Below are positions 45,862 to 54,722 of a stretch of DNA of 64,000 bases, one piece after another. This DNA comes from Streptomyces sp. RKAG290. GTDB lineage: Bacteria; Actinomycetota; Actinomycetes; Streptomycetales; Streptomycetaceae. Made by a program: the position numbers and the translations under genes. The notes under the pieces were generated by a model. That model was not told the origin of the DNA and did not search any database. It saw only the letters and a list, made by a program, of their open reading frames with translations. The stretch's first letter is position 1. Each line of letters begins with the position of its first letter. Location: NCBI RefSeq assembly GCF_023701695.1, contig NZ_JAJOZC010000001.1:2728001-2792000 (forward strand), read 5' to 3'.

Positions 45862-46883
45862 ATGGAGCGTGATGTACGGCTGTTGCCCAAGGCCCACCTG
45901 CACTTGCATTTCACCGGGTCGATGCGGCCCACGACGCTGCTCGAACTCGCCGACAAGTACGGTGTGCGGCTGCCGGAGGCGCTGACCGGCGGCGAGCCTC
46001 CGCAGCTGCGCGCGACGGACGAGCGCGGCTGGTTCCGCTTCCAGCGGCTCTACGACATCGCCAGATCCTGCCTGCGGTCGCCGGAGGACATCCAGCGGCT
46101 GGTGCGCGAGGCCGCCCAGGAGGACGTGTCGGACGGCTCGGGCTGGCTGGAGATCCAGGTCGACCCCACCTCGTACGCGCCGCTGCTCGGCGGCTCATCC
46201 CGGCGATCGAGATCATCCTGGACGCGGTGGACAGCGCGTCGCGCGAGACCGGGCTGCCGATCCGGCTGGTCATCGCGGCGAACCGGATGAAGCACCCGCT
46301 GGACGCCAGGACCCTGGCGCGGCTCGCGGTGCGGTACGCGGACCGGGGCGTCGTCGGATTCGGCCTCTCCAACGACGAGCGGCGCGGCATGGCCCGCGAC
46401 TTCGACCGTGCCTTCGCCATCGCCAGGGAGGGCGGCCTGCTGGCGGCCCCGCACGGCGGTGAGCTGTCCGGGCCTTCGAGTGTCCGCGACTGCCTGGACG
46501 ACCTGGACGCGTCCCGGGTCGGGCACGGCGTACGGGCCGCCGAGGACCCGCGGCTGCTGCGCATGCTGGCGGAGCGCGGGATCACGTGCGAGGTGTGCCC
46601 GGCGTCGAACGTGGCGCTCGGCGTCTACGAGAAGCCGTCCGACGTACCGTTGCGCACCCTGTTCGAGGCCGGTGTGCCGATGGCGCTCGGCGCGGACGAC
46701 CCGCTGCTCTTCGGCTCCCGGCTGGCCGCGCAGTACGACCTGGTGCGGCGCCATCACGCGTTCACGGACGAGGAGCTGGCGGAGCTGGCGCGCCAGTCGG
46801 TGCGGGGTTCGGCGGCGCCGGACGCGGTGCGGGCGGAGCTCCTGGCGGGCGTGGACGACTGGCTGGCCAAGCCGGTGGACTGA
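45862..46883 (+). CDS. add: adenosine deaminase (frameshifted as given)
   Basis: It hydrolyses adenosine to inosine for purine salvage. It starts MERDVRLLPKAHLHLHFTGSM, with the HxH zinc motif. The frame breaks after SYAPLLGG at about 46190-46194, where one C is missing. It resumes in another frame with IPAIEIILDAVDSASRETGLPIRLV. The catalytic regions GGLLAAPHGGEL, SRVGHGVRAAEDP, CEVCPASNVALG and LGADDPLLFG are all in the second part. Corrected length is about 340 aa. The indel resembles the other C/G-run errors in the window. Confidence 0.88.
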
Positions 46884-46947
46884 CGTCGCCGGTCCGGTGG
46901 ACGCCGAGGCGGACCGGGTCGGGTGACCGCCGGCCGGGCCCGGCCCG

Positions 46948-47550
46948 CTATCCGATCCCGCGCAGCAGCGCCCGGGCCACTGACGCGGCGAACTCGTCGA
47001 GCGACTGCGGCGGCCGCCCGTCCTCGGTGGCCTCGTAGGCGAATGCCCGCTGTGCGCACGCCCCCAGCAGCAGGGAAGCGGCCGCGTACGTGTCGGCGTC
47101 GGCCCGCACCCGGCCTGCGGACTGCTCGGCGCGCAGATACGCGTCCACGCCACGGATCGGCTGGTGGGGGCCGGTGCCCAGCTCCCGCATCACCGCGTTG
47201 TGACGGCTCTTGAGCCTCGGCTCGGCATACAGGGATGCCGCGATCGGGAAGCTCTGCTCGTAGAACAGGGCTGCCTCGTGGGCGATCTCGGTGAGGTTCT
47301 GCTCAACCGTCCGCTCCCCCTCCCCCGGGTGGGCGATCAGCCGCTTCAGGATTCCGTCGACCTTGGGGAGCCGTTCCTTCAGCACCACCACGAACAGTTC
47401 CTCCTTGCTCGGGAAGTGCTTGTAGAGCGCGGCCTCCGAGCAGCCGGCGGCCTTGGCGATCTCCTTGGTGGTGGCCCGGGCCAGGCCGATGGTGAGCATC
47501 AGCTGGTGGGCGGCGTCGATGATGCGGGCGCGGGCCGGCTTCTGCTCCAT
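46948..47550 (-). CDS. TetR-family regulator
   Basis: The 200-aa product from ATG 47550 has GGAG five bases upstream. The N-terminal helix-turn-helix is at about residues 8-55 (RIIDAAHQLMLTIGLARATTKEIAKAAGCSEAALYKHFPSKEELF). The ligand domain is unassigned. It is divergent from the NAD(P)-binding gene at 47638, and palindromes in the 87-bp gap are likely operators for both. Confidence 0.92.
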   Translation of the reverse strand: MEQKPARARIIDAAHQLMLTIGLARATTKEIAKAAGCSEAALYKHFPSKEELFVVVLKERLPKVDGILKRLIAHPGEGERTVEQNLTEIAHEAALFYEQSFPIAASLYAEPRLKSRHNAVMRELGTGPHQPIRGVDAYLRAEQSAGRVRADADTYAAASLLLGACAQRAFAYEATEDGRPPQSLDEFAASVARALLRGIG

Positions 47551-47575
47551 GTGCACTCCAACGAAGCTTGACGAG

Positions 47576-47616
47576 AGGTGAGTATCCGCTCACTCTAGAG
47601 GTGAGTGAATACTTAC
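47576..47616. promoter_or_regulatory. TetR operator region
   Basis: Two related palindromes: AGGTGAGTATCCGCTCACT (TGAG...CTCA, about 47576-47594) and GTGAGTGAATACTTAC (47601-47616). They lie between the divergent regulator and the oxidoreductase-like gene. GTGAGT-type half sites occur in both. Confidence 0.6.
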
Positions 47617-47637
47617 CCACCAGAGGAGGGTGCCGCA

Positions 47638-48273
47638 ATGAGACTCACAGTGTTCGGCGCGACAGGCGGTATCGGGCAGGAGATCGTCCGCCAGGCAGTG
47701 GCGGCGGGTCACGACGTGACGGCGGTGGTGCGTGATCCGGCGCGGCTGCCGGTCCCGCTCTCCGACGTGACGGTCCACACGGCGGCCCGGATCGATGACC
47801 CGGAGGCGCTGCGCGAGGCGGTCGCGGGCAGGGACGCGGTGCTCTCGGGCCTGGGCTCACGGGGCCGGAAGGCCGGCGGGGTCGCCGAGCGGCTGACCCG
47901 CGGCGTGCTGGCGGCGATGGAGGCCGAAGGGGCCCGGCGGCTGCTCGTGGTGAGCGCGGCCCCGGTCGCGCCGAAGCCGGCGGACGACCCGCTGCTCGAC
48001 CGCATGATGCTTTCGGCGATCGGCGCGATCCTCAAGGAGGTCTACGCGGACCTCACCGCGATGGAGGCCGCACTCGCCGCATCCGCGACGGACTGGACGT
48101 CCGTACGGCCCCCGAAGCTCACCAACGGGCCGCTGACCGGTACGTACCGGACGGTCCACGGCAGCAATCCGCGCAGCGGCCGGTCCATCTCCCGGGCCGA
48201 TGTGGCGCACGCGATGCTGGCGCTGATCGACGACCCTGCGGCGGTGAAGCAGGGCGTGGGTGTGGCGTACTGA
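47638..48273 (+). CDS. NAD(P)H-binding protein (atypical short-chain dehydrogenase)
   Basis: The 211-aa product from ATG 47638 is preceded by GAGGAGGG. It has a Rossmann N-terminus with MRLTVFGATGGIGQEIVRQAV, then TAVVRDPARL and LVVSAAPVAPKP. It belongs to the NmrA/YwnB-type atypical SDRs; the catalytic Tyr-Lys pair of classical SDRs is not evident. It is probably the target of the divergent TetR regulator. Its substrate is unknown. It converges with murB. Confidence 0.85.
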   Translation: MRLTVFGATGGIGQEIVRQAVAAGHDVTAVVRDPARLPVPLSDVTVHTAARIDDPEALREAVAGRDAVLSGLGSRGRKAGGVAERLTRGVLAAMEAEGARRLLVVSAAPVAPKPADDPLLDRMMLSAIGAILKEVYADLTAMEAALAASATDWTSVRPPKLTNGPLTGTYRTVHGSNPRSGRSISRADVAHAMLALIDDPAAVKQGVGVAY

Positions 48274-48296
48274 GGGGCGGCCCCGTGCCGGCTCCC

Positions 48297-49352
48297 CTAC
48301 AGGGCCACGCCCACGGTCACCGGTTCGTTGACGAGGGTGACACCGAAGGCCTCGTGGACCCCGGCGACGACCTCGCGGGCCAGGGCCAGCAGGTCCTCGG
48401 TGCTCGCGGCGCCCCGGTTGGTGAGGGCGAGGGTGTGCTTGGTGGAGATGCGGGCCGGACCGGTGCCGTACCCCTTGGTGAATCCGGCCCGGTCGATGAG
48501 CCAGGCCGCCGAGGTCTTGGTGCCTCCCTCGCCCGAAGGGAAGGCGGGGGGCGTCACGTCAGGTCCGAGCCGGTCCGTCACCCGGGCGAGGAACGCCTCG
48601 AACTGCTCCCGGTCCAGGATCGGGTTGGTGAAGAACGAGCCGGCCGACCAGGTGTCGTGGTCCTCCGGGTCGAGGACCATGCCCTTGCCGGCCCGCAGCC
48701 TCAGCACGGTCTCGCGAGCGGCCGCGGCGCGCACGCGCTCGCCCTCCTGGACGCCCATGGCGTGGGCCGTTTCGGGGTACTTGAGGGGCGCGGACAGACC
48801 GCCCGCCTCTTCCAGCTCGAAGCGGACACGCAGCACCACGAACCGGTCGGGCTCGGCCTTGAAGCGGCTGTGCCGGTAGGAGAAGGCGCACTCGGAGTTC
48901 GGGATGGTGACCGTCTCGTGGGTGTGCCGGTCGTAGGCGACGACCTCCGTGATGGTGGACGACACCTCCTGCCCGTACGCCCCGACGTTCTGGATCGGTG
49001 TCGCGCCGGCGGAGCCCGGAATCCCGGCCAGGCATTCGAGCCCGGCCAGGCCGGCCTCCACGCTGCGGGTGACGGCGTCCGTCCACACCTCTCCGGCGGC
49101 CAGTTCGAGCGTCGTGCCGTCGAGCACGAAGCCCTTGGTCGCGATGCGCAGGGCGGTGCCGTCGAAGCCCTTGTCGCCGATGACCAGATTGCTGCCGCCG
49201 CCGATGACCAGCAGCGGGGTGCCGCTGTCGTCGGCCGCGCGCACGGCCTCGACCACTTCGGCGTCGGTCGTCGCGGTGAGGAGGCGGGTGGCGGGGCCGC
49301 CGAGCCGGAAGGTGGTCAGGGGGGCGAGGGGCGCGTCGTGGAGTTCCTGCAC
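48297..49352 (-). CDS. murB: UDP-N-acetylenolpyruvoylglucosamine reductase
   Basis: MurB makes UDP-MurNAc for peptidoglycan using FAD and NADPH. The product is 351 aa from GTG 49352, the family length. The FAD domain shows TTFRLGGPA, VIGGGSNLV and GLECLAGIPGSAGATPIQNVGAYGQEV. The catalytic region has SYRHSRFK and the serine of the WSAGSFFTNP motif, then SAAWLIDRAGFTKG. Type I MurB. The frame extends upstream to 49418 without a good start. Confidence 0.96.
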   Translation of the reverse strand: MQELHDAPLAPLTTFRLGGPATRLLTATTDAEVVEAVRAADDSGTPLLVIGGGSNLVIGDKGFDGTALRIATKGFVLDGTTLELAAGEVWTDAVTRSVEAGLAGLECLAGIPGSAGATPIQNVGAYGQEVSSTITEVVAYDRHTHETVTIPNSECAFSYRHSRFKAEPDRFVVLRVRFELEEAGGLSAPLKYPETAHAMGVQEGERVRAAAARETVLRLRAGKGMVLDPEDHDTWSAGSFFTNPILDREQFEAFLARVTDRLGPDVTPPAFPSGEGGTKTSAAWLIDRAGFTKGYGTGPARISTKHTLALTNRGAASTEDLLALAREVVAGVHEAFGVTLVNEPVTVGVAL

Positions 49353-49422
49353 GGGGACAAGAGTACGGTCCGCTCCCCCGCCGTCATGGCGGGGCCGCGG
49401 ACCGTATCGGCGTGACATTCCC

Positions 49423-50853
49423 TCAGGCGGATACAGGGACCCGCACCTCGGCCAGGTCGGCCTCCTGCGCCGGCGTGCTGCGGCGGCGCGGGATCAGCAG
49501 CGCGACCAGCGCGGCGAGCGCCACCACTCCGGCGCCGATCCAGACCGCGGGAACGGTCCCGTCCGTGAAGGACTGCGCGGTGCGGTACCCGCCCTGCGAG
49601 GAGAAGACCGTGGCCAGCACGGCGACCCCGAGGGCGCCGCCGACCTCGCGGAGCGCGTTGTTGGCGCCGGAGGCGATGCCCTGTTCGCCGGGGCGGACGC
49701 TGGACATCACCAGGCTGGCCGCGGGGGCGAAGTACAGGGCCATGCCGACGCCGCCGACGATCAGGCCGGGCAGCTGCGAGGCGTAGGAGGCGTCGGGCGC
49801 GAGGGCCATGGCGAACAGGCCGAGACCGGCGGCCTGGAGGGCGAGCCCGGTCACGACCACCGGGCGGCCGCCGAAGCGGTCGGCGAGTATCCCGGCGATG
49901 GGCGCCACCAGCATCGGCATCCCCGTCCAGGGCAGCATCCGCAGACCGGCCTCGGTGGGCGAGTAGCCCAGGACACCCTGGAGGTACTGACTGAGCAGGA
50001 AGATCGAACCGAACATCCCGAAGAACATCAGCAGGCTGGCCATGTTGATCCCGAAGAACGCCCGGTCCTTGAACAGGCGCATGGGCAGCATCGGGTTCTT
50101 GGCGTGGAAGCCGTGGTGGACGAACCCGCCGATGAGGGCGCTGCCGGCGATCAGGGCCGTCAGGATGGTGGGGCTGGTCCAGCCGTCGGAGTTGGCGTTG
50201 ACCAGGCCGTAGACGATCCCGAAGAGCCCGCCGCTGACCAGGAGGGTGCCGGGCACGTCGAGCCGGGAGTCGGGTGCGTACGACTCGGCCAGGCGCAGTC
50301 GGGCGAGCGGGAGCAGGAGCAGACCGATCGGGACGTTCAGCCAGAAGATCCACTGCCAGGACAGGTGCTCGGTGAGGCTCCCGCCGATCAGCGGGCCGCT
50401 GGCCACCGCCAGTCCGGTCGCGGCCCCGAAGATGCCCAGCGCGGCGCCCCGGCGGGCGGGCGGCACGGCGGCCGTGAGCAGGGTGAGCGTCAGCGGCATC
50501 ATGATCGCCGCGCCCACACCCTGGACCGCGCGGAAGGCGATGAGTTCGTTGATCCCGGGCGAGAGGGCGGCCGCGGCGGACGCGCCGGTGAAGACGCCGA
50601 GCCCGATGGTGAAGAGCCGGCGCCGGCCGAACCTGTCACCGAGGGAGGCGCCGAACATCAGCAGCACGGCGAAGGTGAGGGTGTACGCGTTCACCGTCCA
50701 CACGAGCTCTTCCGGTTCGCCGCCCAGGCTCTCGCGGATGGACGGCAGGGCGGTGGTGACGACGAGGTTGTCGAGCGCCGCCATGAAGCCGGCCACGCTG
50801 GTGATGACTAGGGCCCAGACCGCTCCCGAGCGGCCTTTCGTGTGCTGGTCCAC
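49423..50853 (-). CDS. MFS drug exporter, DHA2 (EmrB/QacA) family
   Basis: At 476 aa, it has 14 predicted transmembrane segments. Motif A is GASLGDRFGRRRLF and motif C-like GLAVASGPLIGGSL, with the first helix carrying the D1 motif (AALDNLVVTTALPSI). It is likely a proton-coupled multidrug or antibiotic efflux pump. It lies downstream of a TetR gene on the same strand, 80 bp away, with a palindrome of the same type as that in front of tetR, so the pump is probably derepressed by its substrate. Confidence 0.93.
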   Translation of the reverse strand: MDQHTKGRSGAVWALVITSVAGFMAALDNLVVTTALPSIRESLGGEPEELVWTVNAYTLTFAVLLMFGASLGDRFGRRRLFTIGLGVFTGASAAAALSPGINELIAFRAVQGVGAAIMMPLTLTLLTAAVPPARRGAALGIFGAATGLAVASGPLIGGSLTEHLSWQWIFWLNVPIGLLLLPLARLRLAESYAPDSRLDVPGTLLVSGGLFGIVYGLVNANSDGWTSPTILTALIAGSALIGGFVHHGFHAKNPMLPMRLFKDRAFFGINMASLLMFFGMFGSIFLLSQYLQGVLGYSPTEAGLRMLPWTGMPMLVAPIAGILADRFGGRPVVVTGLALQAAGLGLFAMALAPDASYASQLPGLIVGGVGMALYFAPAASLVMSSVRPGEQGIASGANNALREVGGALGVAVLATVFSSQGGYRTAQSFTDGTVPAVWIGAGVVALAALVALLIPRRRSTPAQEADLAEVRVPVSA

Positions 50854-50867
50854 TGCTCCCCCTGGGG

Positions 50868-50887
50868 GTTAGTTATTGATGACTAAC
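50868..50887. promoter_or_regulatory. operator upstream of the MFS gene
   Basis: GTTAGT-N8-ACTAAC palindrome, 14 bases before the exporter start. It has the same half-site and N8 spacing as the longer palindrome at 51495-51524. Confidence 0.7.
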
Positions 50888-50933
50888 TTTTCTGGGCAGA
50901 AAACTGGGCCGAACCCGGCCCGGGTGGCGCCGG

Positions 50934-51491
50934 TCAGACGGGCGGCCTGGCCGAGTCGTAGAACCTGGACCAGATCCGGTGTTCCGCCGGGTAGCCGAGC
51001 GAGGTCAGGGTGTTGACGAGCATGCCGTAGGCGAGGAACGTGGTCGCCTCGTTGGGATCGGCACCGAGCGTGAGGGCGATGTCGTCGAACATCTGCAACC
51101 AGCCGGCCCGCAGCGTCTCACCGAACTCGTGATCCCCGGCCGCCTCCGCCGCCGCGACGGCCGCGTACATCTGCATCTGCATCAGCAGCCGGTCGGGGTC
51201 GTCAATGATCAGGCGCTGATAAGCCGCGGCCATCGCATGCAGCGCCTCATCACCTTCGAGCCCTTCCGCGGCATCCGCGAAGACCTTGCGGGTGTCCACC
51301 AGGCAGCGCTCGGCGGCAGCCAGGAACATGGCCTGCTTGTTGGAGAAGAGACGGAAGAGATAGGGCTGCGAGACACCCACCCGCCTGGCGATCGCCTCGG
51401 TGGACGTGGCGTTGTACCCGCCACGGGCGAATTCGGTGATCGCCGCACGGATGACGCTCTCGCGCCGCTCGTCTGCACTCATCCTTGCCAT
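50934..51491 (-). CDS. TetR-family repressor of the MFS exporter
   Basis: The 185-aa product has an N-terminal HTH at about residues 10-55 (RRESVIRAAITEFARGGYNATSTEAIARRVGVSQPYLFRLFSNKQAMF). The start is ATG 51491, only three bases from the 11-bp operator palindrome; ATG 51482 is an alternative. The operator position implies autorepression, with a very short or absent leader. Confidence 0.92.
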   Translation of the reverse strand: MARMSADERRESVIRAAITEFARGGYNATSTEAIARRVGVSQPYLFRLFSNKQAMFLAAAERCLVDTRKVFADAAEGLEGDEALHAMAAAYQRLIIDDPDRLLMQMQMYAAVAAAEAAGDHEFGETLRAGWLQMFDDIALTLGADPNEATTFLAYGMLVNTLTSLGYPAEHRIWSRFYDSARPPV

Positions 51492-51494
51492 GCG

Positions 51495-51524
51495 GCTAAG
51501 TTAGTACTCAATCACTAACTTAGC
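51495..51524. promoter_or_regulatory. operator upstream of the tetR gene
   Basis: A perfect 11-bp palindrome, GCTAAGTTAGT-N8-ACTAACTTAGC, abutting the repressor start codon. Confidence 0.75.
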
Positions 51525-51635
51525 AAGCGGTGTGCTGCCACTGCCCAGGAGTACGACCTCCGGGGGCATGCCGACCGTCCAGAAGCACGACCCCCGGGGG
51601 ACGTAACCCCGCCCCCCGGGGCCTGCTCCCGCCGA

Positions 51636-51676
51636 CGCGTAAGGGGCACAGCCCCATGGACCATGCCCCTTACGCG
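51636..51676 (-). terminator. terminator after the MaoC-type genes
   Basis: A perfect 13-bp stem (CGCGTAAGGGGCA / TGCCCCTTACGCG, 15-base loop) lies 14 bases after the stop of the gene at 51691. Confidence 0.8.
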
Positions 51677-51690
51677 AGTACTCCACGGCG

Positions 51691-52119
51691 TCAGCCGAGC
51701 TGCACCACGGCGCGGGACATGCCCAGCACCTTCTTGTCGTCGCTCATCACCGTCAGGTCGACCCGCACCCGCTTGTCGTCCAGCAGGACGGCCACCTTGC
51801 CGCTGACCTCGATCAGCGTGCCCTTGTCGTCGTTGGGCACGACGACCGGCTTGGTGAACCGCACGCCGTACTCGACGACCGCGCCCGGATCGCCGGCCCA
51901 GTCGGTGACCACCCGGATCGCCTCGGCCATCGTGAACATGCCGTGCGCGATCACGTCCGGCAGTCCGACCTCGCGGGCGAACTTCTCGTTCCAGTGGATC
52001 GGGTTGAAGTCACCGGAGGCGCCGGCGTACTGCACCAGCGTCGCCCGGGTGACCGGGAAGGACTGCGCCGGCAGCTCCGTACCGACCTCGACCGACTCGT
52101 AAGACACCTTCGCCGTCAT
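51691..52119 (-). CDS. MaoC-type (3R)-hydroxyacyl dehydratase subunit (HadB-like)
   Basis: The 142-aa hot-dog-fold protein from ATG 52119 has the hydratase-2 motif GDFNPIHWNEKFAREVGLPDVIAHGMFTMA with the catalytic Asp and His. It is coupled by TGATG to the gene upstream, which looks like the non-catalytic partner. The arrangement rpmG-dehydratase-dehydratase near secE-nusG matches the mycobacterial rpmG2-hadA-hadB-hadC-secE region. In Streptomyces the acyl substrate is unproven. Confidence 0.88.
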   Translation of the reverse strand: MTAKVSYESVEVGTELPAQSFPVTRATLVQYAGASGDFNPIHWNEKFAREVGLPDVIAHGMFTMAEAIRVVTDWAGDPGAVVEYGVRFTKPVVVPNDDKGTLIEVSGKVAVLLDDKRVRVDLTVMSDDKKVLGMSRAVVQLG

Positions 52120-52571
52120 CACGCCTCCTCGGCGCCGCGCGCCACCAGCTTCGTCCACGCCGTCACGACATGCTCGCCGGACTCGTCGTGGACCTCGCCG
52201 CGGACGTCCAGGATGTCGTTGCCCGCCATGGACTTGACGGCCTCGATCGTCGAGGTGACCGTCAGCCGGTCCCCCGCCCGCACCGGACGGACGTACTCGA
52301 ACCGCTGGTCGCCGTGCACGACCCGGCTGTAGTCCAGGCCCAGCTGGGGGTCCTGCACGACCTGCCCCGCGGCCTTGAAGGTGATCGAGAAGACGAACGT
52401 GGGCGGCGCGATCACATCGCTGTGACCGAGGGCCCTGGCCGCCTCGGGGTCGACGTACGCGGGATTGGCGTCGCCCACCGCCTCGGCGAACTCTCGGATC
52501 TTCTCCCGGCCGACCTCGTACGGCGGGGTGGGCGGATAGGTCCGCCCCACGAAGGACTGGTCGAGCGCCAT
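52119..52571 (-). CDS. MaoC N-terminal-type dehydratase subunit (HadA-like, UPF0336)
   Basis: The 150-aa product from ATG 52571 (MALDQSFVGRTYPPTPPYEVGREKIREFAEAVGDANPAY) is a hot-dog domain with IAPPTFVFSITFKAAG but without the full catalytic DxxxxH motif, as in mycobacterial HadA. It likely forms a heterodimer with the downstream HadB-like subunit. It lies 103 bp after rpmG. Confidence 0.88.
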   Translation of the reverse strand: MALDQSFVGRTYPPTPPYEVGREKIREFAEAVGDANPAYVDPEAARALGHSDVIAPPTFVFSITFKAAGQVVQDPQLGLDYSRVVHGDQRFEYVRPVRAGDRLTVTSTIEAVKSMAGNDILDVRGEVHDESGEHVVTAWTKLVARGAEEA

Positions 52572-52674
52572 GAGCTCGCAACCTCCTGATGAAAGACGAA
52601 TGGGCCGACGTGCAGCCCCAATACAACGACACGAGGCCGCCCCCAATGGGGACGGCCTCGTGTACGAGCCTGAT

Positions 52675-52839
52675 TCAGCGCGTTTCGCGGTGCGCAGTGT
52701 GCGAGTTGCAGCGCGGGCAATGCTTCTTCATCTCAAGACGGTCCGGGTTGTTACGCCGGTTCTTCTTGGTGATGTAGTTCCGCTCCTTGCACTCCACGCA
52801 GGCCAGCGTGATCTTCGGGCGGACGTCGGTGGCAGCCAC
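52675..52839 (-). CDS. rpmG: 50S ribosomal protein L33 (zinc form)
   Basis: 54 aa from GTG 52839: [21 protein letters not shown] through [17 protein letters not shown]. Four cysteines (C14, C17, C41, C44) make it the zinc-binding form. It lies just after tRNA-Met on the same strand. Confidence 0.96.
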
Positions 52840-52928
52840 GTGAGTGCTCCTTGGACGGACGGTGGACGGATGAACGCAAAAAAAGAGTAGCCGATCGGAG
52901 GACCGACCCCACAATCGGCTACTGTTAG

Positions 52929-53001
52929 TAGCGGTGACCGGACTTGAACCGGTGACACAGCGATTATGAGCCGCTTGCTCTACCGACTGAGCTACACCGC
53001 T
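52929..53001 (-). tRNA. tRNA-Met (CAT)
   Basis: A 73-base cloverleaf: acceptor AGCGGTG / CACCGCT, anticodon loop CTCATAA (CAT), T-arm ACCGG-TTCAAGT-CCGGT, discriminator A. The first acceptor pair is A-T, as in elongator tRNA-Met rather than initiator. Confidence 0.96.
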
Positions 53002-53046
53002 TTGATGATGAGTCTCCCCGCCGAAGCGGGGATTCCCGATCACCAG

Positions 53047-53119
53047 AGCCCCAATGCGGAATCGAACCGCAGACCTTCTCCTTACCATGGAGACGCTCTA
53101 CCGACTGAGCTATTGGGGC
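53047..53119 (-). tRNA. tRNA-Thr (GGT)
   Basis: A 73-base cloverleaf: acceptor GCCCCAA / TTGGGGC, anticodon stem TCTCC / GGAGA with loop ATGGTAA (GGT), T-arm TGCGG-TTCGATT-CCGCA, discriminator T. It is 45 bases upstream of tRNA-Met on the same strand and probably in one transcript with it and rpmG. Confidence 0.96.
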
Positions 53120-53186
53120 GAGCGATGAAGACATTACACGGTCGGTCGCCGATCGCCCAAATCCGTTTCGGGGCCCCGTCCCGAGC

Positions 53187-53240
53187 CCTTGATCGGGACC
53201 GCTCGGAACCCTTGATCAACCGCCCACCCGGGCCTTGATC
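53187..53240. repeat. three CCTTGATC motifs spaced 23 bp
   Basis: CCTTGATC occurs at 53187, 53210 and 53233, exactly 23 bp apart, in the 289-bp gap between tRNA-Thr and the amidohydrolase gene. The intervening sequence is not conserved. Nothing else is evident in this gap. Confidence 0.45.
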
Positions 53241-53408
53241 AGCGGTTCGGCAACACCTCGGCCACCTCCTGTCCCAGCCGTGCACCCGACTCCCTCACAC
53301 CCCATCGGACCGCACCGATATGACTATTCGGCTCCTCCTCGAACCGGACAGGGCGCACCCATAGGCTCGACTCACTCTGCGTGATCTTGCCCCCCTCCCT
53401 GGAGCGCG

Positions 53409-54686
53409 ATGCCCGACAGCCAGCCGCGGCAGCCAGACGACCACGCCGCCGACGCGGCCAGCAGCCCGGAGAGCTCCGCGCTGACGCTGTGCGGCGCCCG
53501 TCTCACCGACGGCCGCATCGTGGACGTACGGCTCGGCGGCGTCCGCATCGAGGCCGTCGGTACGGCGGGCAGCCTCGTCGCACCCGGCGCCCGCGTCGAC
53601 CTGCGCGGCCATCTCCTGCTCCCCGCACCGGCCGAGCCGCACGCCCACAGCGACACCGCGCTCACCGCCGACGGCGCCGGACCCGGCGCCCCGGGACCGG
53701 CCTCACAACGCCCCGAGGACATCCAGCGACGCGCCACAGAGGCCGCGTTGCTGCAGCTCGGCCACGGCGCGACCGCGCTGCGCTCGCACGTACGGATCGG
53801 CGACGTCCAGGGCCTCACCGCCCTCGAAGCCGTCCTGCAGGCCCGCCGCTCGCTGCGCGGGCTGGCCGATCTGACCCCGGTCGCCGTCCCCCGGCTGCTC
53901 ACCGGCGTCGCGGGCGCCGACGGCCTGGCCATGCTCCGCGACGCGGTGAAGATGGGGGCCGGGGCGGTCGGCGGCTGTCCCGACCTGGATCCGGACCCGA
54001 CGGGATACGCCGAAGCCGTCCTGGAGATCGCCGCCGAGCACGGCTGCCCCGTCGATCTGCACACGGACAGTGACGACCCCGCCCGGCTGGCCCGGCTCGC
54101 GGCCATGGCGGGCGGGCTGCGGCAAGGAGTCTCCCTGGGCCCCTGCGCCGGCCTCTCGCGGCTCTCCGGGGAAGCCGCCGGTCGCGCGGCCGACCAGCTC
54201 GCCGCGGCCGGGGTGACGGTGATCTGCCTGCCCCAGGGCGGCTGCTGCGGGGTGGAGCGCCGGGGCACCGCCCCCGTACGGCTGCTGCGCGCGGCCGGGG
54301 TGCGGGTCGCGGCGGGCAGCGGGGCGTTGCGCGATCTCGCCAATCCGGTGGGACGCGGCGACCCGCTGGAAGCGGCCTTCCTGCTGGCCTCGCAGAGCGG
54401 GTTGCGGCCCGAGCACGCCTACGAAGCGGTGTCCGCGGAGGCCAGGCGCGCGATGGGGCTGCCCGAGGTGCGGGTCGAGGCGGGGTTCCCGGCCGAGCTG
54501 CTCGCCGTGCGCGGCGAACAGCTCGCGGGGGTGCTCTCGCTCGCGTACAGCCGGATCGTGGTGCACCGCGGCCGGGTGGTCGCCCGGACCAGCGCGGTGC
54601 GGGAGTACTGCGACTCGGAGACCGGCGGCGGGCCCGGGCTGCCCCGCCAGGGTCGGCCGGATCCCGGCCCCGGCGGCGGGCCCTGA
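53409..54686 (+). CDS. amidohydrolase-family protein (cytosine-deaminase-like)
   Basis: At 425 aa, it has the amidohydrolase metal motif EPHAHSD near residue 78 and a composite layout: a beta-sandwich opening (LTLCGARLTDGRIVDVRLGGVRIEAVG), a TIM barrel (SHVRIGDVQG, DLHTDSDDPARL) and a closing strand (VVHRGRVVARTS). The substrate is unknown; cytosine deaminase-like enzymes are the closest pattern. GGAG precedes ATG 53409. Confidence 0.85.
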   Translation: MPDSQPRQPDDHAADAASSPESSALTLCGARLTDGRIVDVRLGGVRIEAVGTAGSLVAPGARVDLRGHLLLPAPAEPHAHSDTALTADGAGPGAPGPASQRPEDIQRRATEAALLQLGHGATALRSHVRIGDVQGLTALEAVLQARRSLRGLADLTPVAVPRLLTGVAGADGLAMLRDAVKMGAGAVGGCPDLDPDPTGYAEAVLEIAAEHGCPVDLHTDSDDPARLARLAAMAGGLRQGVSLGPCAGLSRLSGEAAGRAADQLAAAGVTVICLPQGGCCGVERRGTAPVRLLRAAGVRVAAGSGALRDLANPVGRGDPLEAAFLLASQSGLRPEHAYEAVSAEARRAMGLPEVRVEAGFPAELLAVRGEQLAGVLSLAYSRIVVHRGRVVARTSAVREYCDSETGGGPGLPRQGRPDPGPGGGP

Positions 54687-54722
54687 GCGCGCCGCGGGGC
54701 GCTCCGGCGTACCGTCGTGACC

